From: a virus
Direction: 5' to 3' (one strand)
Length of the DNA stretch: 64,000 bases
Virus record (IMG/VR): IMGVR_UViG_3300037584_005429
Coordinates: 19,060-83,059 of that record
The position numbers and the translations under genes were made by a program. The stretch's first letter is position 1. The number at the start of each line of letters is the position of its first letter. The notes beneath the pieces were generated by a model, which saw only the letters and a list, made by a program, of their open reading frames with translations, did not search any database and was not told the DNA's origin. Shown here in pieces: positions 17,180 through 27,236 of this stretch.

Positions 17180-19608
17180 TAAAAATCAATAGTTATTGTA
17201 AATTGTTGAGTCCCCGTTCTTGTAATAGGTGACTGCAATTTAGCAATAGCCATTAAATCTGGATTCCCATTTTCATTATCAAATAAACCAATTTCCGTTA
17301 TTCTAGCGTTTGCTGCTGGTAAACTAGGATTTGCTGCATTATAATCTACCCAAGTAGGATTGGTTGATTGTGTGTACTGATTATTACCTAACTGTACTAC
17401 GTGTTTCATTTCATATATTGTTGCCATTATATCAGTAGCTAAACTACCGTAGAAGAAATATTCATCACCAAATTGTAAGTGTGTTGGTTGTGTCGAACTA
17501 GGAATATTTATAAAATTATCTAAGTTATATGAAGTCATCGCTGACCAAAAAGGACAAGTTGCTGTACTACCTGCAGTGTAATCTTCAGTTATATAAAACG
17601 TGTGACCTACTAGTTGTGAAGCAGAAATTTTATCACCTACAGTATGGTTTGTTAATTGTGCTGTCACATCTCTGTAATACCAATTTGCTGGGTTTAGTGT
17701 GTTACCATTAGGAACTAATTGTGTTAGTATATATACTTCTGTCGCTGTAAACCCGGTACCCAACTCATCAGTAATTAAATAAGGAAATTCTCTACCTAAT
17801 GTAAAAGCTACATCAAAAGCATTTTCTCCTGGTTCTTTTGTTTCTTTAACATAGTAATTACAATGTAATCCTGTCGTCATACCTGTATTAATCAACATAT
17901 AAGTTATATAAAGAGTATCCCCATCAAATTGTACGGCACCATTAGTACATCCTGTAGTACACATAGTACCAGCTGGAAATTTTTCTGTTTTAGGAGCTGG
18001 TAGTGTCCAACTTCTATTAGATTTATACGACATTGCTGCTAATAATTCTTCATCATCAATTACAACCATTTTATAATCCGGGAATACTTTACCAACTCTA
18101 TTAGGTCTAGTTGTACCACTACCAGAATTATCGTCCCATAAATGATAATACCTTAATCCATCATCATTCATGTTATTGTTTAAGTTGGATTGCATTAGAT
18201 GTGGTTGTGCACCAACAGGAAAAACGTTGAATCCGGCTGGGTCAACATAAAAAGTTTGACCGTATACCGTTTCATCACCCATACCAGTACCAACACCTGA
18301 ACCCGTAGTACTTGTTTTTTTATGCCACATTAACCAAGGTAAATGCATTTCAAAATTACGTGCTTCACCTATTGTGGTTGCTGGATTATATCCTTGAGCT
18401 TCTAAAGCAAATTTCTCACCATAAAAATCTGTTGTATTTAAATTTGTATAATGTATAAATCCAGCACATTTTTGTTCTGATGGTTTAACACCTCTTACAT
18501 TACTAAAAGAATCATAATACCAAGTACCACAAAACATATCTTGATAATCGTCATATGCTGTATCACTAAATGTTTGTCCATTGTCACTTTCTAAACCAAA
18601 ATACTCTTTAGAACCTGAATACCCACTAGAACCATACTCATTAACCCCTTCATAAATGCTAGTATCTACACCAGCTACAGTGTGTGTCCAATTAATATTC
18701 ATATTCCATATTTGTGCATCAAATTGTGAAACATCACAACAACTATTAAAAGATAGTGTATCGTCACACCAATATGTTGATGTATTAGCTGTAACATATA
18801 TACTATCAGTTGTCATAGGGTCAGCTGATAGGCCAGGATAAACCCTTACCCTAGCAAAAGTTTCAGCGGAGTATGATTGAAATGCTAAATTTGCACTGTT
18901 ATTAAAATCAGCTATATCTCTATCTACCGTTAGTGTTATAGTAGTACTTTGTTGGTCGGCTGCTACACCTCCATTATCTAAAACTTGGTAAAACAGTGTA
19001 GGTGAGGGTGCGTCACAGTTTAACTCAAAACAGCTTGTACCACCCGATAGTTGGTAGGTTACAGAAATTAAATCTCCTGGTTGTGGGGTATAATCTATAC
19101 CATTAGAAGAATAGCACTCGTTAGGAAAAAGACTTGTTGTACCAGCACTTAAAATTTGCATGGTTGCTCCTCCTGTCATAGCTGAGGTTGGTATTACCCA
19201 ATTTGAATTTAGTACGTACTCGAATCCTACCTCCGCACCAAAGTTACATCCTGTTCCACTAAAAAATCCTCTTTGAGCTGCTGTATTATAAACCTCTTCA
19301 AATCCTGGTTGTGGTATTGTTGGGCCAAACGTATCACCACTAGCTATACCATCCTGTAATGGATATTTAACATGTCCTTTATTTTTCGCTGGAAAACCTA
19401 AAAGATTTTGTGCGTTATGTTCAGCTTGTAAAATATGTGTGCCCCTAGCAAATGGTAATGAATTTGTATAACAGTCATAACAAAATTCACTGTCTCCGAT
19501 TTGGAATAACCCTATATTTAATTTACCTTCTGATAATTTTTTTCTACCAGCGTCTGTTAGTCTAGCTACGATAGCTCCTTGTGTACTGTTTTTAACTATA
19601 TAACTCAT
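17179..19608 (-). CDS. Tail/fibre protein with both shared terminal modules
   Basis: This 809-residue virion-type protein combines the N-terminal module (ARLTDAGRKKLSEGKLNIGL then FQIGDSEFCYD) with the C-terminal module (ARITEIGLFDNENGNPDLMA then a final ITIDF). It thus links the 269/628-residue proteins to the 401-residue protein. The central 700 residues are Thr/Asn/Tyr/Gly-rich with scattered cysteines and no catalytic motif. It is preceded by a 55-bp gap with a TATTTAT element 17 nt before the ATG, so it may begin a transcript for the last five structural genes. Confidence 0.68.
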   Translation of the reverse strand: MSYIVKNSTQGAIVARLTDAGRKKLSEGKLNIGLFQIGDSEFCYDCYTNSLPFARGTHILQAEHNAQNLLGFPAKNKGHVKYPLQDGIASGDTFGPTIPQPGFEEVYNTAAQRGFFSGTGCNFGAEVGFEYVLNSNWVIPTSAMTGGATMQILSAGTTSLFPNECYSSNGIDYTPQPGDLISVTYQLSGGTSCFELNCDAPSPTLFYQVLDNGGVAADQQSTTITLTVDRDIADFNNSANLAFQSYSAETFARVRVYPGLSADPMTTDSIYVTANTSTYWCDDTLSFNSCCDVSQFDAQIWNMNINWTHTVAGVDTSIYEGVNEYGSSGYSGSKEYFGLESDNGQTFSDTAYDDYQDMFCGTWYYDSFSNVRGVKPSEQKCAGFIHYTNLNTTDFYGEKFALEAQGYNPATTIGEARNFEMHLPWLMWHKKTSTTGSGVGTGMGDETVYGQTFYVDPAGFNVFPVGAQPHLMQSNLNNNMNDDGLRYYHLWDDNSGSGTTRPNRVGKVFPDYKMVVIDDEELLAAMSYKSNRSWTLPAPKTEKFPAGTMCTTGCTNGAVQFDGDTLYITYMLINTGMTTGLHCNYYVKETKEPGENAFDVAFTLGREFPYLITDELGTGFTATEVYILTQLVPNGNTLNPANWYYRDVTAQLTNHTVGDKISASQLVGHTFYITEDYTAGSTATCPFWSAMTSYNLDNFINIPSSTQPTHLQFGDEYFFYGSLATDIMATIYEMKHVVQLGNNQYTQSTNPTWVDYNAANPSLPAANARITEIGLFDNENGNPDLMAIAKLQSPITRTGTQQFTITIDF

Positions 19609-19625
19609 AATTTTTCTCTTTAATC

Positions 19626-19632
19626 ATAAATA
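19626..19632 (-). promoter_or_regulatory. TATTTAT element upstream of the 809-aa tail gene
   Basis: The coding strand reads GG-TATTTAT-GATTAAAG. It lies 17 nt before the ATG in a 55-bp gap and is one of four copies matching the longer form TATTTATnATwAAA exactly. Confidence 0.35.
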
Positions 19633-19663
19633 CCTTTTATTTTAATTTGTTCATTTTACTACT

Positions 19664-22600
19664 TTAATATCCACCGCCGCCTCCACCATCTGAAGAAATA
19701 GTTCCACTAATTAAACTACGATTTATCCCTGTTGAAGTATTATTTCTATTTGGTGAATAGAATACATTTCTATCTATGACAAAATTTATCATGTCAGTTT
19801 GTGACTCAGTTGTAATTGTTTGCCCACCTAATAGTGGGTAGTATCTTCTTATTATAATATAATAATAATAACTATCTACATTAGGTGGTAGTAATGTAAA
19901 TTCTTTAAATATATTACCTGTAATATCAACATCAATTACCTCAATAAGTTCTTGAACTAAGTTACCGGTGGAGTCAAAAAGTTTAACTATTATTTCTTCC
20001 TTTAAATTGTTATCTTTTGTATAAGTAACAGGTAATATTGGATTTTTATTTATTGGTGATGATATTACTTGATAGATTGTTTTATAAAATAGAACAATTG
20101 TGTCCCCGCTACTATATGTCGATGTTTCGTGTAATAGTTGTATCTTATTATCACTAAATTTAACATAATCCTTTTCGTCATATTGTAAAACACCATTTAT
20201 AGCTACTGTAATTGCACCTATAGATTGTCTATCTAAATTAATGTAATAATATTCATTTTCTTCATATATTTTTTCTGTTGTATCTGTACTAACCGTTTCT
20301 GGTATTGTAACAAATTGTGAAAAGACACCACCGTTAGTGTCATATAAAAACTGTAAATCATCACCGTTTTGTACCGTTTCTGGGTGAAATATAACACTTC
20401 TAGTATTTTCATAAAAATAATAGTCACCATAATCAATTTGGCCTGGGTCCCCGAGATTATAACCATCTGGTATAGTAGTACCACTTCTACCTTCTTTTAA
20501 AATTACACCATTAACACTAACTAATGGTCTACTAGCTGGTTTTTGTTGTAAATTATAATAGAATGTTGATGAACTGTATGTACTAGCCGAAGTTTCTGGT
20601 AAATCACCTGAACCACTAATTAATTTGTAAGTTTCAATTCTTAATGTTGGTGGTCTGCTATCAACAGGTACATTAAAACTATCTAAAAATAATTGTGGTG
20701 TTGGTGGATTTTTTACTAAAACCATATAAAAATCACTACCAGCATCTATGTCGGTATCCGTTGGATACTCTGCTGTATCTACCCACGTATCAGTTGTTGA
20801 CTTTTTATCTTTATATAAATAACTAGGTCTAATAATAAACTCCCATGAACTATCTGTGGATAAACCTGAGAAAGGCATAAAGGTTTCAGCACTAAATACT
20901 ATAGATTTAACGTCACTATCCATATAAGCTGGCATCGTATCAAATATAGCTTCATAGTCCGCTAATGGGGCAACTTGTTCTGTTTCAAATATATATGGAT
21001 ACACCCTAAATTTAGGATACATATTTTCAAAAATCATATCTTGATTGTTACCACCAAAATAAAATTGTATATTTTTACCTTTATCATTTTCTAAATTATA
21101 AACTTCTAAAGCTGGTCTTCCACCTATTTCTGTAGATATTGTGGTTGTTGGTCTACTTAATCCATTAATTGTTAATGAAGGATTAGGCATAGTTTGTAAA
21201 GATACATTAACTGTTGGTCTAACCTGTGGTACTCCTTTTTGGGTGGTATTGTATTTAGGCCTACATTTTGTATTATTTATGTTTACTGTAGTTGCTGTTG
21301 AAGCTGTGATTCCCACAGTAGTAGTTGGTCCATTATCTACACCACATATAGGTCCTTCCATATATTCATTAAATGAATTACCTGTAAATTGCATGTGATA
21401 AAATCTTGCATCGTCTTGGGAACTACTCCAAAAACCAATTTTTCTTGAACCTAGGAATTTACATAGTCCATAATTATCTGTCCATTCTGGTGCAGAGTCA
21501 TTATTACCTACCCATGTAGTTTTATCTAATAAGTTAAAATCTATAGTATAATCTGAATTAAATGGATTTGCGTCACCATTACCTTTTGTAATAGCACCCC
21601 CAGATACATTTGCCATTGTATCGGTAAATTCTACTCTAAAAAATTGGCCGTAATCACCGTACCTATTACACCTTACTCTAGTAGCTCCCATAGAACTCCA
21701 ATTTGTTCCACTAGTAAATGGTGTTTTAGCACCTGTATTACTGATAATTGTTGTGATACCAAAATCTGGTGCTGATGAAGGACATCCTCCATTACAATTT
21801 CTAAATTTAGGGGTTTTATACTTACTCCAAGCGTAAGCGTCTTGTCCATAGTTGTAGACAACATTTATTCTGTCACTACCTGCTGTCATTACAACGTCTA
21901 TAGTATATGTAACACCAGTAGGTCCATATTTACCCCTATCATCTCTAAATGACGCTATTGTAAACGCTATTGTGTCATCATCTCCAGCACCTGACCTAAA
22001 AGTAAATTCCCAATTATAGTTATAATAAGAACATAAACTTTGTTTACCTGCAGGAGCACTATTATTACCACTAGTAGTATATAGTTGGGATGAACCTCCT
22101 TCTAAAACTATTCCAGTTGCAACAGCAACGGTACCTCCTGAATTAACTGAAAAATCGTTAGATGTGACATCTTCAATAGTTACACCATATGTAATACCTG
22201 TTAAACCACTCACAGCTACCGGACTCCCAAATATACCATAATCATCTCTAGGGTCTAATGTTCTCCAGGCATATCCTGCTCCTTGTGCTGGCCACCAGTA
22301 TAGATATTTTTCAATTACTGTATTATAATAAAATTTACCTATATTAGCTGCACTTGATGCTAAAGTAACTGGACCTAAATTACCACCTTCTGTCATATCA
22401 ATAGCTGCTTCACCTAAATACCAATCAGCACTTGTATCAGTTAATCTACTTGCTGTTGTTCCCGTATAAAACCAAACATATGGGTTACTACTATAAACTT
22501 TACCATCTTTAGCTAAACCAGTATCATAATATTCTGTAGCACTACCACCACCATTTGGTCCCCATCCAGCAAGAAATCCTTGGTCATAGGGAGCGTTAGG

Positions 22601-23242
22601 TACGTATGGTACCCAAGATATTGTTGTTGAGGATAGTGTATTTAAATTCCAACCGGCCGTACTCATTCCATTATTACCGTCATTATAATTATATGGAGTA
22701 CATCCACTGTTGTCTGGTGCAAGATTTGTATTCATAGGTCTATCTTCAATAACACTAACTGTATATACACCATTAGTGATAGAAGAAAATGTATGTGTCG
22801 TATCTGCTGTTGTACCATAATGCGTGTCCACAACTCTACCATTTTTAACTAATTCGTATCTAAAACTTGACGTTGTTGTGGTAGAATCTATAACACTTAT
22901 TTGACCTAATTTATTAGTGTTTAAAACACAGTCATCATTTGATAGATTTGCTTCAATAACTGGGACTGTAAATCCACTTATTTGTAGTTCTGTACTACCT
23001 GTATTACCTATAGAATCTGTTATGGTTGCCTTATACCAACCTTCACAAAGATTTATAATATCAAAAGTATCAGCAGTATAACTACCACTACTACCTGACC
23101 AACTAACACTATATGGTGGTATAACACTTGTATTACCAGAAACGTCAACAGACCATATTTGTCCATTACATTTACTACTTAATGTGTGTTCCACATTATA
23201 GTTAATTAACATTATGTCTCCGTTTGATGTTGCTATTGCCAT
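19664..23242 (-). CDS. Large tail/adhesin protein with SprB-like N-terminal domain and GGGGGGY end
   Basis: This 1192-residue protein has, at about residues 40-85, the pattern PPYSVSWSG ... INLCEGWYKATITDSIGN. That is the signature of SprB-type repeats of Bacteroidota cell-surface adhesins (Ig-like fold). A second, looser Ig-like unit (ITNGVYTVSVIED) follows at about 140-160. Residues 930-1090 contain two related beta units (RPLVSVNGVILKEG and ITVAINGVLQYDEKDY). The last residues are SSDGGGGGGY, nearly identical to the end of the 1148-aa protein. No enzyme motif is visible. It is probably a tail-tip or fibre protein. Confidence 0.65.
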   Translation of the reverse strand: MAIATSNGDIMLINYNVEHTLSSKCNGQIWSVDVSGNTSVIPPYSVSWSGSSGSYTADTFDIINLCEGWYKATITDSIGNTGSTELQISGFTVPVIEANLSNDDCVLNTNKLGQISVIDSTTTTSSFRYELVKNGRVVDTHYGTTADTTHTFSSITNGVYTVSVIEDRPMNTNLAPDNSGCTPYNYNDGNNGMSTAGWNLNTLSSTTISWVPYVPNAPYDQGFLAGWGPNGGGSATEYYDTGLAKDGKVYSSNPYVWFYTGTTASRLTDTSADWYLGEAAIDMTEGGNLGPVTLASSAANIGKFYYNTVIEKYLYWWPAQGAGYAWRTLDPRDDYGIFGSPVAVSGLTGITYGVTIEDVTSNDFSVNSGGTVAVATGIVLEGGSSQLYTTSGNNSAPAGKQSLCSYYNYNWEFTFRSGAGDDDTIAFTIASFRDDRGKYGPTGVTYTIDVVMTAGSDRINVVYNYGQDAYAWSKYKTPKFRNCNGGCPSSAPDFGITTIISNTGAKTPFTSGTNWSSMGATRVRCNRYGDYGQFFRVEFTDTMANVSGGAITKGNGDANPFNSDYTIDFNLLDKTTWVGNNDSAPEWTDNYGLCKFLGSRKIGFWSSSQDDARFYHMQFTGNSFNEYMEGPICGVDNGPTTTVGITASTATTVNINNTKCRPKYNTTQKGVPQVRPTVNVSLQTMPNPSLTINGLSRPTTTISTEIGGRPALEVYNLENDKGKNIQFYFGGNNQDMIFENMYPKFRVYPYIFETEQVAPLADYEAIFDTMPAYMDSDVKSIVFSAETFMPFSGLSTDSSWEFIIRPSYLYKDKKSTTDTWVDTAEYPTDTDIDAGSDFYMVLVKNPPTPQLFLDSFNVPVDSRPPTLRIETYKLISGSGDLPETSASTYSSSTFYYNLQQKPASRPLVSVNGVILKEGRSGTTIPDGYNLGDPGQIDYGDYYFYENTRSVIFHPETVQNGDDLQFLYDTNGGVFSQFVTIPETVSTDTTEKIYEENEYYYINLDRQSIGAITVAINGVLQYDEKDYVKFSDNKIQLLHETSTYSSGDTIVLFYKTIYQVISSPINKNPILPVTYTKDNNLKEEIIVKLFDSTGNLVQELIEVIDVDITGNIFKEFTLLPPNVDSYYYYIIIRRYYPLLGGQTITTESQTDMINFVIDRNVFYSPNRNNTSTGINRSLISGTISSDGGGGGGY

Positions 23243-23256
23243 TACTATTTTTTATT

Positions 23257-26200
23257 TTATCCTTTACAAGGTTCTTTTTCACTTATGCATTTACCCACAC
23301 TTTCACACCAATAATAACCAGGTTTACACAAACCTGAATCCTTACTACTAGGAGATTCTAACTTACTAATTTTATCATAATCCTCTACATATACATCATC
23401 GGATAAATCTCTTCCTGGTTCATCCTCTGGGTCTGATTTTGGTGGTTTAACTGGTCCACCACCTTCATTAATTACTGCTGGGGTACAAAGTTTTACACAT
23501 TCTTCAAATGAGGTAAATCTTCCATTTGGGTCTTCAAAACATAAACCATCTTTACAACTATATCTTATAGTTTGTATACCCTCATCACCTGTGTAATAAA
23601 TACCACCACCAGGATTTGTAAATATGTTAATGTTTACATTATCTTCTAATTCATCTGGATTTCTTGGTCTACCACCAGGTCTGCCTTTTGGTTCTATACC
23701 TCCTCTATCTTCTCCTTCTACATACGGTGGTTTTTTAGGTTCTGGACCACCTGGTCCTACCGGTTTACCACCACCAGAAGATACTTCTTCACCACCATAA
23801 AGTGTATTGGTTGCAGGTGTACTTAAAATTTCTGGTCTTAAATTATTTATAACTTGTCCTATATAAACGTTGTCTACTGCACAATCACCAACTAAGTGAG
23901 CTCTACAATTATTATTCAGAGAAAAACAATATTCTTGTGCATTTTTTAAACAATCATTACATTCTTTAGTTTCTAAATCGTGAAATATATTTGTTATACC
24001 GTATATTGGGTCTAAGTCTAAACTACGCGAAAGTTCTTGTCCACAATGACAATAATATTTACATTTAGTACTATTAGAAACCACTTCTGGTTCTGGGTTG
24101 TAATGTGAAAAAGCGGAAACAATATTAACTTCTTTTCCTTTTATATTTAACTTTTTATTTAAATTAACTACTCTCCAATCTGCTGGCGTAGTTTTATGTA
24201 TAATATCATAAGTACTAGCTACTTTTGTTCCAGAACAAGGTTTGTGGAAACCACAATCTGGAGTAACAACTATATAATGTAACAAAGTATTACCATAATA
24301 ATTTTTAAAATTATTAACTATAATATATGATTGTGATAGTTGTGGAAAATTAAAATCACATTTTGCTCCATATTCATGACTATTATATGTAGGTATATAG
24401 AAACAAAATATTCCATTTTCTTTCATTTGTGTCATACTAGATTTAGACTTATCACTTAAAACATAATCTTTGATTGTATTGTCTTCAATCATTAATTGCC
24501 AATTATTAGATGGTTTTTCTGTGGTTATGTTCCAAACTAATTTATTGTCTGGTGCATTACTATCTACAAAATTTAAACTACCAAAAGTATTTGTACTAAC
24601 AAAAGGTATTTGTATATTACCACATTCGCTATCTGATAGATATAAACTACCATCTAGTTCTATAGTTTTTGTTATATCACCTACCTTATAATCAAACGGT
24701 AAAGATTTTTTAGTTGGGTCGAAGAATAATTTTTTACTAACGACACCATTTGATGCTTTAATACCTCTGTAGTATGGTGATTCAAGAGTGTTACCACTCA
24801 TATCTAATCTATGTCCAAAATTTATATCTATTGCTGTCGCACCACCAGTTAAGTAATAAAATCCACCTTTAGAAGTTGTGTTCCAAGCTGTTTCATATTT
24901 TAATTGTATAGTTTGTCCACTTATTAAATTTATTAAACCAGTATCTAATGTAACAGGTATTTGTTTATGGAATATTGTGGATGATGTCATAGAACTTAAT
25001 ACACAACTATTTGTACCACTAGTTGTCATATCATTTTTGTCAACATCTAATGTTAGATATGCATTTGCAAAACCGTCTGTTTGTCTACTTCTAACAACCT
25101 TAAATTGTGTTAATGTTGTACCTGTACCACCTGTAGAGGAACCACGTACTAATGAAGCTGTAAAGTTAAAGTTTAAAATACCTGTATTAGCCGGTGCATC
25201 ACCACAAATATATTTTTCTCTACCTGATTTACAATCTCTATATTTTTCACCAGCATTAAATTTAAAATCTGTATCGGTAGCCACTACTTCTTTTTCACCG
25301 TCACCCGCTTGAATTATTGAGGTATTTATAAGTCTTTTTATTTCGTAATCGTTGCTTGGATAGTTTCCTGTAAAACCTGAAGGATATGCCTTTTCAAGAT
25401 ATTCACACCATTGGCTATCGGTATATTTTATATTTAAATAACCTTTATATGTAAACCTATAAACACCACTAGTTATCGCTGAATAAGTTAAATAATTATC
25501 CGCATCTGTTTCATTAAAAATTAATGTACCATTATTCCTACCATAAGCCTCACTAAATGTATATGGTCTATATTCTAGAGTAGTATCACCGATTAGTTTC
25601 ATTTTTGTTTGTCTCTCTATATTACTAATAGGTACTATCGTATTAGCTGAAAAAGAAGCTCCACTTAAATGTAGGTCATAGGTTTTATTAGTTATATTAG
25701 GGTCATCGGTCGTAGCTGTAAATCCGGTGTATAATTCTGTTTCATCTTTTTTATCGTATGTTGTAAAACAAAAATCTGTTACAGTGTTAGCACTAATAGG
25801 TGCTATAGTATACAGAGCTGTGAGAAGGTCATGTGCTTTAGGACTATGTTTTGCTCCAACCATTGCACCTTTTTCTGGGTGTACATGGTAGAAACCTACA
25901 TATTCTTCTCCGTTTGGTAGTAGGTATTCATTACCTGATGTATATAATCCTTCTTCCGAACCTATTTTTGTGGGGCCTACAATACATTCTTTACTAGGAC
26001 AAATAGTTATTGTGTTAATATCACCATCGACAGTATATGTAAACCTTACATCTGTAAATGTATTTAAAGAACTTCTATTAACCCATTGAGAAATTCTAGA
26101 GTATGTTCTAGGAATATTTTGTACTTGTCCTTGACTGTTAATTGTGGGATAAGTTTCAACACTACCTATTTGTTGGTTTTTTAATTTTTCACTGAATGCT

Positions 26201-27225
26201 TTTAGTTGTGTTTTTGTTGCAAATTTTAATGAGTAGCATTTATCAGCATCTACAAAAAGTTCATTATTCTGTAATTCTTGTGCCCAGTTTAGTGGAAAAA
26301 CGTATTTACCATTTTTAAATACTTTTCTACTTTCTTTAATTTCATTATTTTCTACAAACCTAGAAACATTATATGGTATTTCTATTAAATTATTACTAGG
26401 TAAATTTACATCTTCCAAATTAACGTTAGGTGTTAATGGATTTTCTACGGCGTAAACCCTACTACTAATTAAATCTAATGTTTCAGGTAGACAATTTTGT
26501 GGTGTTAATTGTTTCTTGTAATCATATATTAATTCTCTATCAGCTAAGTCTTTTGGGTGTAGGGTTAGGTAAGTTGTTTCTAATTTTATTTCCTGTGGTG
26601 GTGTGGTAATTTGTTTTACTGGTTCTATACTTATTATGTCACCTTTTATTATTTTATCCTCATCTAAATTAACTTTAAAATCTAGTGAATGTACATATTG
26701 TCCACAATTCTCTATGAACATATCCATATCAAAAGAAAGGTTATGTATTGTATTTTTTCTAAATGCAATACCTGGAATTATCATTTGTAATGCATGAGCC
26801 TTACCACCTACAATTTTACCAAATGATTTAATACCCCCACTATTTGGGTTTGTACTAAAATAGTTTCTGTGGCTTAGGAAAGCTCCTGCCATCCCTCCTT
26901 GTATTTTTTCAAACCCAAAATTACCTTTAGAATTTCTAAAAACTTCTAGTATTATAGGTGTTCTTTTTAAACCTATAAATTTATTTATATTATAGAATTT
27001 TAATAATTTTTCATCAAAGTATAAAAATACTCTTTGTGTACCATTTTTAACTTCTACTATAACATCTACTGGGTAATCAGTATTATAAATAAAATGAAAA
27101 GATGCTCTTTTGTTAATAATTTCAGAGGGCACTCTACTATTAACGTTTCCAGACATGAAAAAAACAAATTTTATTTCATCACCTAAAACCCTTAAATCTA
27201 CTTTTGTTCTATATACTTTTTCCAC
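23257..27225 (-). CDS. Large virion protein with HxHP metal-site motif and Cys-rich C terminus
   Basis: This 1322-residue protein has three noticeable parts. The N-terminal 440 residues are an unassigned, beta-rich region. At about 445-466 is a compact motif, GFYHVHPEKGAMVGAKH (His447, His449) followed by SPKAHDLL, which I recall from unannotated phage structural proteins and which looks like a metal site. The C-terminal 150 residues have a Pro/Gly/Glu-rich linker, a cysteine unit (YSCKDGLCFEDPNGRF then EECVKLC) of the kind repeated in the 2645-aa protein, and a final GYYWCESVGKCI pair. The gene is packed between two giant tail genes (11 and 14 bp gaps). Confidence 0.62.
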   Translation of the reverse strand: MEKVYRTKVDLRVLGDEIKFVFFMSGNVNSRVPSEIINKRASFHFIYNTDYPVDVIVEVKNGTQRVFLYFDEKLLKFYNINKFIGLKRTPIILEVFRNSKGNFGFEKIQGGMAGAFLSHRNYFSTNPNSGGIKSFGKIVGGKAHALQMIIPGIAFRKNTIHNLSFDMDMFIENCGQYVHSLDFKVNLDEDKIIKGDIISIEPVKQITTPPQEIKLETTYLTLHPKDLADRELIYDYKKQLTPQNCLPETLDLISSRVYAVENPLTPNVNLEDVNLPSNNLIEIPYNVSRFVENNEIKESRKVFKNGKYVFPLNWAQELQNNELFVDADKCYSLKFATKTQLKAFSEKLKNQQIGSVETYPTINSQGQVQNIPRTYSRISQWVNRSSLNTFTDVRFTYTVDGDINTITICPSKECIVGPTKIGSEEGLYTSGNEYLLPNGEEYVGFYHVHPEKGAMVGAKHSPKAHDLLTALYTIAPISANTVTDFCFTTYDKKDETELYTGFTATTDDPNITNKTYDLHLSGASFSANTIVPISNIERQTKMKLIGDTTLEYRPYTFSEAYGRNNGTLIFNETDADNYLTYSAITSGVYRFTYKGYLNIKYTDSQWCEYLEKAYPSGFTGNYPSNDYEIKRLINTSIIQAGDGEKEVVATDTDFKFNAGEKYRDCKSGREKYICGDAPANTGILNFNFTASLVRGSSTGGTGTTLTQFKVVRSRQTDGFANAYLTLDVDKNDMTTSGTNSCVLSSMTSSTIFHKQIPVTLDTGLINLISGQTIQLKYETAWNTTSKGGFYYLTGGATAIDINFGHRLDMSGNTLESPYYRGIKASNGVVSKKLFFDPTKKSLPFDYKVGDITKTIELDGSLYLSDSECGNIQIPFVSTNTFGSLNFVDSNAPDNKLVWNITTEKPSNNWQLMIEDNTIKDYVLSDKSKSSMTQMKENGIFCFYIPTYNSHEYGAKCDFNFPQLSQSYIIVNNFKNYYGNTLLHYIVVTPDCGFHKPCSGTKVASTYDIIHKTTPADWRVVNLNKKLNIKGKEVNIVSAFSHYNPEPEVVSNSTKCKYYCHCGQELSRSLDLDPIYGITNIFHDLETKECNDCLKNAQEYCFSLNNNCRAHLVGDCAVDNVYIGQVINNLRPEILSTPATNTLYGGEEVSSGGGKPVGPGGPEPKKPPYVEGEDRGGIEPKGRPGGRPRNPDELEDNVNINIFTNPGGGIYYTGDEGIQTIRYSCKDGLCFEDPNGRFTSFEECVKLCTPAVINEGGGPVKPPKSDPEDEPGRDLSDDVYVEDYDKISKLESPSSKDSGLCKPGYYWCESVGKCISEKEPCKG

Positions 27226-27236
27226 TATATTATTAT

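Noticed and set aside
25810-25900. Calling the HxHP motif a JAB/JAMM peptidase
   Set aside because: JAMM needs H-x-H-x7-S-x2-D and an upstream Glu. Here Ser is 12 residues after the second His and Asp 5 further on, so the family assignment is not supported.
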